A stretch of DNA of 64,000 bases from Agapetus fuscipes (GCA_951799405.1 OX637362.1:10154493-10218492), one strand, 5' to 3'. Shown: positions 1 through 10,035, counted from the first letter of the stretch. Program-made: numbers and translations. The notes: generated from the sequence alone by a model not told the origin.

Positions 1-198
1 GTAAAGCTTACGGAAATTATTAAAGAGTGATTTCCCCCAAAATATGCCGTTTTTTGAACTTGATTTTCTTCATCACTGTAACTCTTTTGCTAAGACCACA
101 AAGTGTAAGAAACAAAAACGGCAGATTTTGGGAGAAATCACGTTTTAATATTTTCCTTAACCTTTACTTTTCTCAAGTTTTGCAACTCGTACTAAGGG
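1..198. mobile_element. MITE M1, palindromic, cut by window start
   Basis: This stretch matches, in opposite orientation, the palindromic element at 47,864-48,084. Its right end reads CTCGTACTAAGGG followed by TA, the same end as the other copy. The two halves pair with each other around a centre near position 85-110. Short length, terminal inverted repeats and a TA target suggest a Tc1/mariner-type MITE. It encodes nothing; the open frame at 27-248 is a by-product. Confidence 0.6.
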
Positions 199-200
199 TA

Positions 201-593
201 CTGGTTAAAAAACTTCAGCCAGCTTCTGTTCGCAGTATTTTAAATTAAACAGGTCCCAGAGCTTTGGATTCGATCCACACAGATCGTTTAGTTCCTGTAT
301 CTTCGTTTGTCACGTCCCAAATAATGGTGATTTCTTCGCCTGATTTGAAGGAAGAGCGATAATGCAGTGCGCTCCTCGCTAAGGGAAGGAGCACCTTGAA
401 TAGCAATGCGATGCACGAGTAATGTGTAGGAACAAAGGAATTTACAAGTTTTAGTGTAAAGCTCCGCTGAGTATAAAACATTAGAGTTTTACCAAGAACT
501 TATCCTCTTGTGAGCATAGTTTCCATAGAATTTGGGCTTAGCATCGTGACTTTTTGTCCCATGGGATTGATTCTATGCAAGCTCAAGGATGCT
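201..593. other. Unassigned AT-rich spacer
   Basis: I see no coding, RNA or repeat signal here that recurs elsewhere in the window. Confidence 0.4.
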
Positions 594-892
594 AAAAAAA
601 AATTAGGCTGATTTATTTGGTGAGCGCTGTTTTTGTGTGTATCACATCTCAAGAGCCCTCTGCGAGCTTGGTCGTCGCTGTAGAAAGTCGTCGCTATTCT
701 CAAGCAAGACCCAGTTACTGTAAGGCTGGATGGACCTTTAGTGAACGGTCTTCGGTAAAGGATTATGAATTTTTTCACCAAGCAAAGAGCATATTTGAAA
801 ATAAAAATGGTATTTTTTTGTGCTTCGCCGGGGTTCTAACCCACAACCTTCCATTTACGAGTCCGAAGCGTTACCACTAGACTATGGACCGG
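594..892 (-). mobile_element. SINE-B copy (tRNA-derived)
   Basis: On the minus strand a tRNA-like head (892 to about 820) begins CCGGTCCATAGTCTAGTGG, has a box-B-like GGTTAGAACCCCGGC, and is followed by a body ending in CACCAAATAAATCA. Matching copies lie at 8,788-9,080, 31,590-31,822 and 35,435-35,728. The head has lost several tRNA pairings, so this is a SINE and not a tRNA gene. It should be transcribed by RNA polymerase III if its A and B boxes still work. Confidence 0.75.
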
Positions 893-926
893 ATGCTGTC
901 ACATAGCAACGCAACGCAAAAAAAAA

Positions 927-1246
927 ACGCAGCTAAGCTACACATATAGTGTAACTTCTTGCCGCGTTATCCCCGAAGGGGTCGCATATGGCGAGTTGAA
1001 CCTATTTATTGTTACAGGTAAGGGGGTCGGCCTTACGCCAACCACTTCAGTTGAAGTGGGGGTTTCCCAGCTCCCGAGAGAGCTGGTACTCATTTCTTGT
1101 GAAGGCTGAGTAAATCTTGCCGGTATTTTATTTTGGGGTTTGAAATAAACACCGAAACGGGAAATCATTTCTGACACCCTCGGTGGGATTCGAACCCGAG
1201 CTCACGGCATGGAATGCAAGCACTCTACCAACTGAGCTATCGACCG
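927..1246 (-). mobile_element. SINE-A copy, near full length
   Basis: On the minus strand the head (1,246 to about 1,174) is tRNA-like, with GATAGCTCAGTTGGTAGAG as box A and GGTTCGAATCCCACC as box B. The body contains a conserved palindrome (ACTTCAACTGAAGT core) and ends in ACACTATATGTGTAGCTTAG plus a T-rich tail. Other copies are at 11,335, 31,823, 34,640, 40,085, 42,428 and 59,521-60,958. Confidence 0.8.
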
Positions 1247-1493
1247 AACTAATTAGCATAATTTTAAAACCACTGTAATAACAGTTAATATTTTCACATG
1301 AAATGATTTTCGCAGAGGAGTATATAAATGTAAACCGTAATTGTGTGCAGGCCAGACAGTCGATTAAAACATTGAGCCGTAGAGTCGAAAGCAAGAGCTA
1401 GAAATCAGTACATTGTAAACCGACATTGTATAAAATAAATTAAAAAAAAAACATTTGCAGTTTAATAGTAAGAACCCAACTTCAATCACAACA
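1247..1493 (+). mobile_element. Partial solo LTR
   Basis: A TATA box (TATATAAA, near 1,320) is followed by an R/U5-like stretch containing TGAGCCGTAGAGTCGAAAGC and GAGCTAGAAATCAG, then AATAAA and a CAACA end next to ATAT. The same blocks recur in the LTRs at 3,188, 47,789, 51,140 and 57,498. The 5' part is missing and SINE-A abuts it. Confidence 0.5.
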
Positions 1494-2325
1494 ATATATT
1501 ATAAATGTTACGACGATTTGAATCTTATATTTAATAAATACTAACAACTTAGATTATGGAGTATAGATTTTGGTACGTAAAAATCTCAAGCTACGACAGC
1601 ATTTCAAAATGATTTCGTGAACAGGAGTGTTACATGAGGCATGTCATGTAACAGCACGTGACATGTACACGGGCGGCTGGCGTGCTACATGTCACATGCA
1701 TGTTGGCTGTCGCATGTTCACAAGTTAAAGACAGTCGGGCCCGCATCGCACCGCCCCATAATCTGCCAGGTAATAATAGAACTGGAGCATTCAATACGGC
1801 TGGTTCTGTGTTTTTGTTCTTTTGAGAATAGTAAAGGAAATTTAACCTAGTGTATTGAAAAATAAAAATAAAAACTCACATGGATCAAGAACACACAATG
1901 TCGGCACTCTTCACCTCGTTTAAGAAAAAATATAATAATTTAAATGTGTTGACACAAGCTCCCGGCTTCCGCTCTATCCTTGGCTTTCACATGACATAAA
2001 CATATTTTATAACATGAGCGCTTAAAGAAAACGATCAGCAAAATTACCATGTTTTTGTTCGTTTTTATTTAAAAAAATACTTTTATGGAAACAAATATCT
2101 AAGATAGAAATTACAAATCAATTCACTTGTACCAATTTCAATTATTGTTTTGTTAACCCGAACACGTCCCACTCGGTCGAGCGTGTGACGCTGAACTGAG
2201 ATGAAAGTCAGTGAGACGGCTTTATATACCTTTACTGAGCGAGCGCTTTCAGATCCAATAAAAATAAAATTAGGAGCTCACGTGAGCCAAAAGTATGAGA
2301 CTTCTGTTATAAAAAAGATTGAGAC
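1494..2325. other. Unassigned region with a small inverted repeat
   Basis: No gene seen. At about 1,617-1,722 an imperfect inverted repeat starts and ends with GTGAAC/GTTCAC and is full of CATGT/ACATG words. A TATA-like TTTATATAC lies near 2,221 in a slightly GC-richer stretch (2,155-2,260) and could belong to an unrecognised LTR. Confidence 0.3.
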
Positions 2326-2384
2326 AAAAATGCATTGTAAATCTTAGAAAATAAAGAAGCTTGCTTTATTGACGATAAAGAAAA
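2326..2384 (+). repeat. Left copy of a 59-bp direct repeat
   Basis: Identical to 3,048-3,106. The two copies exactly flank the 663-bp composite element between them, so they look like an unusually long target-site duplication. Confidence 0.75.
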
Positions 2385-3047
2385 ACGCACCAACCTAAGT
2401 ATAAGTAAAACAACACAAATAATAAATTAAATGTTACAAGTATGTAAAACAACAAAGTCTTAAAAAGGATCTAAAAAAAAAATATTACTTTAATAAAAAC
2501 CTTAGTCGCCAACATTACAGATAAACCGCCATATTTCTGTTCTTTTATATTTCTTACACCTATATTGTATTAAAATAATTCTTTTACTTAAAATTTATCT
2601 TGGAGTTTATATGTTTTCACTAGCGTATAAAAAAACTATAGAAAAAAATGGAACAGTTTTATTTATGAGAATTCAGCCTGAACTCTTTGCGGTACGAATT
2701 CCTGGAATAAAATGCTTGCTTCTCAATTATGAGGCTATGTTTTTCCAGTTACATGAGAAAAATGTTCCAATTAAATGTTTTTATTTATTGTTTTACCATT
2801 ATTTTACTTATGAAATAAGATTCCAACCTCCAATTAACTGGATGGTTAATATGAATCGTGAATGTAATATATCTGTACAACTTAGGTTATGAATTATTCG
2901 AGATGGGTAATAGTTGATGATACAAATCACAAATCTGCATAGTTTTCAATGGCCATATTCAGATGAATGCACGCCAACGCAACTAATCTTTTAATGTAGT
3001 GCAACTTTTTACCGTGTAATTCCCGAAAAGGTGGCATGTGGTGTGTG
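2385..3047 (-). mobile_element. Composite SINE-A/RTE-A retro-insert, copy 1
   Basis: On the minus strand it starts inside a SINE-A tail (GCACTACATT...AGTTGCGTTGGC). It continues through about 450 bp found nowhere else except the copy at 7,530-8,345, then an RTE-A 3' end (about 2,535-2,498), and stops at the first bases of a U unit (GGTTGGTG near 2,390). The same chimera occurs twice, so it existed before at least one insertion and behaves like a composite retroelement. Confidence 0.6.
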
Positions 3048-3106
3048 AAAAATGCATTGTAAATCTTAGAAAATAAAGAAGCTTGCTTTATTGACGATAA
3101 AGAAAA
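3048..3106 (+). repeat. Right copy of the 59-bp direct repeat
   Basis: Identical by eye to 2,326-2,384, from AAAAATGCATTG to GATAAAGAAAA. Confidence 0.75.
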
Positions 3107-3187
3107 GGAGAAATGAAAAAAAAAAATTTTAAAAGATTCAAACCGCAAATTTCTTCACATTTTCTACTTGGCTTTATACATTCATAT

Positions 3188-3470
3188 TGCAACGAAGTTA
3201 TAGTTCGGGAGATTCGCTTGTGTGTGTGTGTGTCCGCATCTAGTATAATGATTAAAAAGATGATAGAATACTGGTCTGGTACAATCCGCTATAGAATAAT
3301 CTAGAACAAGCAAGAATGGTCTTTTTCATTCCTATATAAACGAGCCGCAATGGTACACAGGGCAGTACACAATTAAAACATTGAACCGTGTAGTCGATAA
3401 GCTAGAGCAAGAAAAGTGAAATCCTGAAAAATAAATGAATTTGCAGAAGAGCCCAAATAAAATCATAACA
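3188..3470 (+). mobile_element. Solo LTR, 283 bp, ATAT duplication
   Basis: It begins TGCAACGAAG and ends AATCATAACA, with ATAT on both sides (3,184-3,187 and 3,471-3,474). A TATA box (CTATATAAAC, near 3,333) precedes an R-like block ACATTGAACCGTGTAGTCG and AAATAAA. This is the U3-R-U5 order of an LTR whose internal region was lost by recombination. Related LTRs are at 1,247, 47,789, 51,140, 53,881 and 57,498. Confidence 0.7.
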
Positions 3471-3492
3471 ATATTCTCTTGAAAATTAAACG

Positions 3493-3674
3493 TTTATGTA
3501 TGTTTTATGGATGCATAATTTTTTAATGCAAAATGACATTATAAAGAAACAACTTTCAGGAATATACTTAAAATAATACATTTTTAGATTTTAAATTTTA
3601 TGTATGTTTTATGGATGTATAATTTTTTAATGCGAAATGACATTATAAAGCAAAAACTTTCAGGAATATATTTA
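3493..3674 (+). repeat. Two-copy tandem duplication, 104-bp period
   Basis: A segment of about 78 bp (TTTATGTATGTTTTATGGAT...TTTCAGGAATATA) starts at 3,493 and again at 3,597 with only a few differences. It is AT-rich and non-coding. Confidence 0.7.
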
Positions 3675-3689
3675 ATGTGAGATTTGAGC

Positions 3690-3985
3690 AAAATTTATAG
3701 ACAAACTATGATCGTTCGCGGAGAGGTCCTCGTTGGGACCAAAGCCATAATAATCGATATCTGCTTCCCCATCGCTCTCGTTTCGCGCAATAAAGCAGAA
3801 ACGTTTTTAACAATCTCGCCATCCATCACGGTTTATCTGCGGCCATAATTACCGACCAATAAATCCGCGGATGACGTCAAATAAAATGTACACTTTTCGC
3901 AGTTTGGCCTTGAGGAGGACCACTTTATTCGAAGGTTTATTACGATGCCTTTCATGCGACTACCGCGGGACATAAATTCACCTAT
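3690..3985. promoter_or_regulatory. GC-richer non-repeat island, possible regulatory DNA
   Basis: In AT-rich surroundings this block has balanced composition, no copy elsewhere in the window and no long open frame. It contains a perfect CRE-type TGACGTCA (3,872-3,879) next to an ATAAATCC homeodomain-like word. It could be an enhancer or the remains of an unknown element. This is inference from composition only. Confidence 0.25.
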
Positions 3986-4242
3986 AAATTTGTGGTCCTA
4001 ATTTGAACCTCAAGATAAAATTCATTCATCATTTTTTAAAACTATGTAGTCCTAATGCAATTTGAAAAAAAAATGTTTTTTTTTTTTCTTGGACTACAAT
4101 AATTCTGGCGTGATGTTATTTATTTATTTGTTTTAAATCATTTTATCCATTTTAAAAGAGTCCTAGATATTTTACATGTATCCCAAAACGGTCCTATTTG
4201 TTTTTTTTAAATTTATTATGAATCATTTATTCATACCCATTC

Positions 4243-4380
4243 CTTGAATTATAGGTTGGTATGAGGCTGAGCACCCGTACTGTTAGAAATGGGTCACTTT
4301 GCTAATGTCACTGTCAATTTAATGTCAATTCTGTTTCAGGGAAGGTCGGCAAAAGTTGTAGTTGTAAGTTCACAGTTTTT
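4243..4380 (+). repeat. U unit, 5' part
   Basis: Begins CCTTGAATTATAGGTTGG and runs through the GGGAAGGTCGGCAAAAG block, then degrades. A short internal duplication (TGTCAATTTAATGTCAATT) is present. Confidence 0.6.
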
Positions 4381-5099
4381 AATAAGACCAGATTTTGATA
4401 AGCAAAAAGATTTTAAAGGACCATAAAATTCACCAAATTTTTTTTATTTCGTATGTACACTTTACAGCCAATAAATAATTATTTAACCGGCTGGCAAATA
4501 TTTTTCCAAATGTATTTTCAAACAACAACAAAAAGAGATTTTATTCAAAGTCTGAAATTCTTTCGCTGAATCTTACCTAAGTTATTTATATTAATCAATG
4601 CGAAGGTATTCCGGAGGCAGAACTCGGAAAAAGTGAAATTAAATAACAATATTATAAATGTCTGTATAAGTCTCCTGCTTATAATTAATGTTTCAGCCAA
4701 GACTGGAGTAGTTATCGGGAGCTGCCATCGTAGCCGAAGTACAACTTTCTCTAGCAAGAATTATTAACAAACTTCTTCGGGACTTTTGCGGATCGAAACA
4801 CAGCAAACAAATTTCGTTAAAATTAATCATTTGAATATTTGAGTTCTATTTTCGTGCAAATTTTTTTAATCCCACACCTTAACTTATGGCTCGAACAAAG
4901 TTTTAAAAATCAAAGTAACTTGAAGATGCCTCATTAGGCGAAAATGTTTGAGCAAAAAAAAGAAAGAAATAAGTGAATCAAAACTCTGTTATTATCCAAT
5001 GGAATTTTTAAATAATACTTAGGACTTTCACTGTGTAAATAATACAAAGTAACTTGTGTTGAAAATAGGTAAAGAAAAAATATGATTTAATTTTTAATA
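4381..5099. other. Unassigned AT-rich spacer
   Basis: No supported gene or repeat. The 70-codon frame at 4,545-4,757 has no recognisable features. Confidence 0.4.
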
Positions 5100-5197
5100 T
5101 TTATTTTACGAGTCTATCTATAATCTATAATCTAAGTTGCAAGGATATATTCATTCAAAGCTCTCAGATGTATGCCCACAAACAAACACGTGTAGTT
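5100..5197 (-). repeat. U2 unit, 3' part (split by RTE-A)
   Basis: On the minus strand this reads AACTACACGTGTTTG... to the U2-type tail with repeated TTATAGA. Its missing 5' part lies at 6,778-6,904; RTE-A was inserted between them. Confidence 0.65.
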
Positions 5198-6777
5198 CTG
5201 AATCTGAATCTGAATCTAAGCTGCAAAGATATGTATCATTTGAGATTCATATTAAATGCATTCCCACAAGCAGACATGCATAATTTCGCGCTTACACATG
5301 CTGCATGTGGACCTACAATATAAAAACCCCAATCTCAAATGAACATAAGCCCTGCAACTCTTGCCGACCTTCCCTGAAGCAGGGGTGACATTGGCAAAGT
5401 GAACCATTTTTTACAGTATGGGTGGTCAGCCGCATACCAACCTATCAATCAAGGAGTACATGCAATTGATACAATCAAATATATAAAACAAATAAATTCT
5501 AAGCAATTAAACAGTAAAAAATTAAAAAGCTACAACACATATTTTTTAAATTTAAAAGCCTTAGCTTTAACCGCCAGCATTACAGATCAACCGCCATTTC
5601 TTTCGATCCTTGCATACTTCTTTCATTTCATCCAGAGCCATAACCTTTTTCATACAAGCTCTCCTTTTATTATGACTCTGGATATCCCATTCATTCGCTA
5701 TTTCGAAAATTTGGTCCATCCATACCTTTCTCGGTCTTCCTCTTCCACGACATCCATCAATTCTCGCAGCATATACTTTCTTCGTCAGTCTTTCCTCATT
5801 CATTCTCTCCAAATGTCCAAACCATCTAAGCATACTTCTTTTAATCTTTACTTTCACACTTTCTCTTACACCACATTCCTCTCTAACAAAATCATTCCTT
5901 ACCCTATCACTCCGTCTTTTCCCAATCATACTTCTTAAGTAGTCCATTTCTACTGTATGGACTTTACTTATCTCACTTTCACTCACCGTCCAGGCTTCAC
6001 TTCCATATATCAGAGTGGGCACTAGTATACCACCGTGCACCGCCAGTCGAACATTTTTTGAAAGATTCTGGTTCTTGGCGATGCTAGCGGTAGCACCCAG
6101 TACGCACCTGCCTTTCATTATTCTTCTTTCAAATTCACCGATCATTCTTCCATCTTTTTCAAACTTACTTCCCAGGTATACAAACTCATTTACGACATCA
6201 ACATTCATTCCATTAATTTTAAATTCATAATTCATATTTTCATCATCTCTTTCAAAAATCAATACTTTCGTCTTACTTGCATTCAACTTCAAATGGTTAC
6301 CTAACAAAGCTTCATTCAATCTAGAGAGCATTGTTTGCAATTCTACTGCAGAATCAGATACAAGAACTGCATCATCTGCATACAGTAGAACACTCACTTT
6401 GCTCTCTCCTATCATCAATCCACAATCATTAAGTCTAGCATCTCTGACGCACTTGTCCATGACTATGTTAAATAGCCAAGGACTCATCACACATCCTTGC
6501 CTCACACCCTTATAAACTTCAAACCATTCACTATACTCACCATCAATACGAACACATGCCTTACTATTTTCATAGTTTGCATGCACCGCACCTAGGAGAG
6601 CCCCATTCACTCCGTATGCTTTCAAAACATCCCATAACATACCTCTGTCTACTGAGTCAAAAGCCTTTTCCAGATCTACAAAGGCCGTGAACAGCTTCCG
6701 CCTCACCGACAATTGTTTTTCAACAAGTTGTCGTAGAGTAAAAATCTGATCAACACAGCCTCTACCGGCCATAAAGC
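5198..6777 (-). mobile_element. RTE-A LINE insertion, 5'-truncated
   Basis: The element runs from mid-RT (6,777) to a 3' tail of repeated GATTCA (about 5,198-5,218). Its 3' UTR (about 5,455-5,219) is a complete U1 unit, which ties the U repeats to this LINE. It lies inside a U2 unit. Confidence 0.7.
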
Positions 6778-6847
6778 TCGCGCTTACAAATGCTGATTGT
6801 GTACTTACAAATAAAATCCAAACCTCAAATGAACATAAGCCCTGCAA
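5567..6847 (-). CDS. RTE-like LINE reverse transcriptase, N-truncated
   Basis: The 426-codon frame encodes the C-terminal two thirds of a non-LTR reverse transcriptase, which copies its RNA into nicked chromosomal DNA. Visible motifs are RT motif A AFVDLEKAFDSV (residues 55-66), motif B GVRQGCVMSP (114-123) and the catalytic YADD (156-159). They are followed by the thumb and the LINE C-terminal block RGRGRPRKVW...DRKKWRLIC. The first 25 or so residues come from the disrupted U2 unit, so the ATG is not the natural start. The endonuclease and RT fingers are missing through 5' truncation. The frame is otherwise open to its stop, so the insertion is fairly recent. Assignment to RTE rather than a neighbouring clade is by style of the C-terminus. 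It cannot mobilise itself. Confidence 0.8.
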   Translation of the reverse strand: MQGLCSFEVWILFVSTQSAFVSASFMAGRGCVDQIFTLRQLVEKQLSVRRKLFTAFVDLEKAFDSVDRGMLWDVLKAYGVNGALLGAVHANYENSKACVRIDGEYSEWFEVYKGVRQGCVMSPWLFNIVMDKCVRDARLNDCGLMIGESKVSVLLYADDAVLVSDSAVELQTMLSRLNEALLGNHLKLNASKTKVLIFERDDENMNYEFKINGMNVDVVNEFVYLGSKFEKDGRMIGEFERRIMKGRCVLGATASIAKNQNLSKNVRLAVHGGILVPTLIYGSEAWTVSESEISKVHTVEMDYLRSMIGKRRSDRVRNDFVREECGVRESVKVKIKRSMLRWFGHLERMNEERLTKKVYAARIDGCRGRGRPRKVWMDQIFEIANEWDIQSHNKRRACMKKVMALDEMKEVCKDRKKWRLICNAGG

Positions 6848-6904
6848 CTCTTGCCGACATTCCCTGAAACAGGGGTGACATTGGCAAAGTGAACCATTTT
6901 TTAC
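6778..6904 (-). repeat. U2 unit, 5' part (split by RTE-A)
   Basis: The minus strand reads AAAAATGGTTCACTTTGCC... to TTTGTAAGCGCGA, where the LINE joins. Confidence 0.65.
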
Positions 6905-7289
6905 GAGTAATGTAATTTTAAATGCTTAAGGGTTTGTGTATTGACATTGTTAAGATTCATTTAAAAATAATAATGTAAAAAAAAAACAAAGTATTTCTCA
7001 TGAATTGATTTATTTCTCGAGCGCTTTCGATGTTTTCCCTCCATTATGAAGACATTTTAATTCGTCCTTTTATTTTGTTTTTCATTCCAACTTTAATTTT
7101 TCAGCTGCAACTTGTGTTGAACTTGTTATTTTATATTTAAGCCAAAAGTTTTTTTTGCAAACTTCTTATGAAGCTTTTAATTTCTTTAAATATTTAACCT
7201 TTTGTTCACATATCAGTACTCTTTCGTTCTTTGACTAATAGGTCAAGAAACAAAAAAAATAAATTTAATGGGAGAATTTTTTGCAATTA
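6905..7289. other. Unassigned AT-rich spacer
   Basis: Nothing supported seen here. Confidence 0.4.
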
Positions 7290-7530
7290 AGATTATAATC
7301 TAATTTGCAAAGATATGCTACATTGGGGATTCACATTATATGCATTCTCACAAGCAGACACGTATAAGTTCGCGCTTGCACATGCCGCATGTTAACCTAC
7401 AACATAAACACCCAAATGTTCAATGAACATTATCCCTGAAACTTTCGCCGTCCTTCCGCGAAATAGGGGTGACTTTAGCAAAGTGAACCATTATTACTGT
7501 TTAGGTGGTCGGTTACACACCAACCTATAA
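7290..7530 (-). repeat. U1 unit attached to composite copy 2
   Basis: Full U1 unit on the minus strand, continuous with the composite element on its 5' side (7,530-8,345). Confidence 0.65.
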
Positions 7531-8345
7531 ATAAATAAGTAAAACAACACAAATAATAAATTAAATGTTACAAGTATGTAAAACAACGAAGTCTTAAAAA
7601 GGATCTAAAAATATATATTATATATTTACTTTTAAAAAAAAACCTTAGTCGCCAACATTACAGATCAACCGCCATATATTATATTTAAAAAAATATTTTA
7701 CTGAAAATTTATCTTGGAGTTTATATTTTTTCACTAGCGTATAAAAAATCTATAGAAAAAATGGAACAGTTTAATTTCTGAGAATTCAGCCTGAACTCTT
7801 TGCGGTACGAATTCCTGGAATAAAATGCTTGCTTCTCAATTATGAGGCTATGTTTTTTCAGTTACACGTAGAAAAATGTTCCAATTAAATGTTTTTATTT
7901 ATTGTTTTACCATTATTTTACTTATGAAATAAAATTTCAACCTCCAATTAACTGGGTGGTTAATATGAATCGTAAATGTGATATATCTGTACAATTTAGG
8001 TTATGGATTATTCAAGATGGGTAATAGTTGATGATACGAGTACAAATCACAAATCTGCATAGTTTTTAATGGCCAAATTCAGGTTTTGCGTTATGAATTA
8101 TGAATGCACGCCAACGCAACTAATCTTTTTATGTAGTGCAACTTTTTATCTTGTTATTCCCGAGGAGAGGGCATATTGTGGTGTGTGAAACCTAGTTTTT
8201 TTGCACAGGTAAGAGGACCGAACTCATGCGTACAATTTCACTTAGAGTGGAGATATAATCCAACTTCCGACAAGGCTGGTTCTCATTTCTTGTGAAGTAA
8301 GCCTTGCTGGTATTTAAATTTTGGGTTTGAAGTGAAGACACACCA
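7531..8345 (-). mobile_element. Composite SINE-A/RTE-A retro-insert, copy 2
   Basis: A longer version of 2,385-3,047. On the minus strand it holds a diverged SINE-A body (about 8,340-8,100), the shared 450-bp middle, an RTE-A 3' end (about 7,680-7,645) and a whole U1 tail. Order and junctions match copy 1, which argues for mobilisation of a chimeric transcript. Confidence 0.6.
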
Positions 8346-8670
8346 CAATCCAACAAATAACACACAGCACAACACTATGCAGCTAACAGCCCTGCTACAA
8401 AGGACCAAGACATCAACCGCCACATCACCAACACCTCCAACATGCATCATGGACATCTAGAGTCTATTAAATCTAGGGAGTCTTCCGCACAGGATTCTTC
8501 TTTCTGACACACTTAGTGGGAACCAACCTCTTGCTTTTTGTGAGTACACATACGACATAATATATGTACTAACGAAATTGTATTGAAGAAGCGTGCATTC
8601 ACAGTCAATTTTAATTGTGTACCTAGGTATAACTGGGTATATTGTCAACGTATTGTAAACTAGGTATATT
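8346..8670. other. Spacer, AC-rich at its left end
   Basis: The left 110 bp is rich in CAC/AAC words. GTATATTGTCAACG occurs twice just before the 5S-like head. No gene seen. Confidence 0.4.
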
Positions 8671-8787
8671 GTCAACGACGTTACCATGTTGAAAGCACCG
8701 GTTCCCATAGATCACCGAAGTTAAGCAACATTGGGCGCGGACAGTACTTGGATGGGTAACCGCTCAGGTACACCGCGTGTCGTTGGC
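8671..8787 (+). mobile_element. 5S rRNA-like head of a SINE
   Basis: The 117 bases match animal 5S rRNA almost end to end. Diagnostic blocks are TTGAAAGCACCGGTTC, GATCACCGAAGTTAAGCAAC, AGTACTTGGATGGGT and ACACCGCG. It keeps the internal promoter region in recognisable form but carries substitutions. It runs within a few bases into a SINE-B tRNA head, so it looks like the promoter part of a 5S-tRNA compound SINE rather than a functional 5S gene. Confidence 0.8.
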
Positions 8788-9100
8788 ATCTTGGACCGGT
8801 CCGTAGTCCGTAGTGGCAACACTTCGGACTCGTATATGAAAGGTTGTGGATTTGGATCCCGGCGGAGCGCAAAAATATACCATTTATATTTCGAATGTGC
8901 TCTTCGCTGAGTTGAAAAATTCATAAACCTTTACCAAAGACCGGTCACTGAAAGGTCCATCCAACCTTACAACAACTGGGTCTTGCTTGAGAATTGGCGC
9001 TTTCTACAGCGACGAACAAGCTCGCAGAGGGCTCTTGAGGTGTGATACACAAAAAACAGCGCTCACCAAATAAATCATCCTAATATTATTATTATTAACT
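8788..9100 (+). mobile_element. SINE-B body attached to the 5S head
   Basis: The tRNA-like part (about 8,795-8,865) begins ACCGGTCCGTAGTCCGTAG, followed by the standard SINE-B body and an (ATT)n tail at 9,083-9,097. The tail type suggests mobilisation by a LINE with ATT-repeat ends. Confidence 0.75.
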
Positions 9101-9677
9101 GAAATTATAGATTATAAACTCGTTTTTTTAAAATGTAAAAACTCACTCAAAATCATTTTATAACGGCTCCTTTTTACTAATAATAAAAAGCTCTAATATT
9201 TTAAACGTTTAATTTAAGCCGTCCATTTGGGTTTTGAAAATTTATCGAGCGTGCAAAATATTAAAAACAATCAACTGATTCGCCCAGATTAGTCAAAACA
9301 CGAAAATACTTTTATTTTCGAGACGTGGAGCCTCTTCGTTGGCACATGTCTAAGTTAGACAGGGTGAGATGGTGGCGAGGGGGAGAGGGGGGTAGAAAAG
9401 AGGCTTTCGCGCTAAATGAGGCAAGAAAAATGAGCTTTTCTCGGGCGAAAGCGCCTTATCAGAAAACGATTACGTTAAAGGAAGCCCGGCCGAGAGAAAG
9501 GTGAAACAAAAAAGTCGGATTCCAAAGCAAAGTGGCGTCCTGTCTAGAGTAGATACTAACCTAAATACTTGAGTATTTAAAACTGACGATATTCAAGTAA
9601 AACACGCAGTTTTTTGTTCTTATGCATTGGTTGATTAAAGTTTCACTATCTATACAATTTATTTACTAATTGTTAAT
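9101..9677. other. Spacer with GC-rich, purine-biased core
   Basis: About 9,340-9,540 is purine-rich (GGTGGCGAGGGGGAGAGGGG) and then has inverted words GGCTTTCGCGC and GGGCGAAAGCGCC that could pair. No copy elsewhere in the window and no coding frame. It may be an untranslated or regulatory fragment. Confidence 0.3.
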
Positions 9678-9930
9678 TCCTTGACTTATAGGTTGGTATG
9701 AGGCTGACTACCCATACTGTAAAAAATTGTTCACTTAGCCAATGTCACCCTTGTTTTAGGGAAGGTCGGCAAGAGTTGCAGGGCTAATGTTCATTTGAGA
9801 TTGGGTTTTTTATATTTTAGGTCCACATGCGGCATGTGTGAGCGCGAAATTATGCGTGTCTGCTTGTGGGAATGCATTTAATTACATAATCTTTGCAACT
9901 TAGATTAAGATTCAGATTTTAAGCTTTAAA
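9678..9930 (+). repeat. U1 unit, full
   Basis: Begins CCTTGACTTATAGGTTGG and ends in AGATTAAGATTCAGATT. It carries the conserved palindrome CACATGCGGCATGTG. Confidence 0.75.
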
Positions 9931-9939
9931 AACTCGTAA

Positions 9940-10035
9940 TTTAAAGGTCGTGAGTTCAATCCCAGTTGGGATTGACACCACCTTTGAAACCCCGACTTTG
10001 CTTGAAGTGGTTGGCGTAAGGCCAGTCCACTTATC
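9940..10035 (+). mobile_element. SINE fragment with box B and SINE-A-like tail
   Basis: GAGTTCAATCCCAGTTGGG resembles a tRNA box B. GAAGTGGTTGGCGTAAGGCC then matches the SINE-A body, and the copy stops there. Confidence 0.5.

Noticed and set aside
1174..1246. tRNA gene
   Set aside because: The tRNA-like part continues into the SINE-A body, recurs with it at several loci and has lost pairings.
1617..1722. p53-like site cluster in CATG-rich inverted repeat
   Set aside because: The half-sites do not fit the purine/pyrimidine rule; likely just the structure of the inverted repeat.
5399..5938. 179-codon plus-strand frame
   Set aside because: Antisense shadow of the RTE-A reverse transcriptase frame.
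8671..8787. Functional 5S rRNA gene
   Set aside because: Carries substitutions, has no terminator-type T run at its end and is fused to a SINE-B head.
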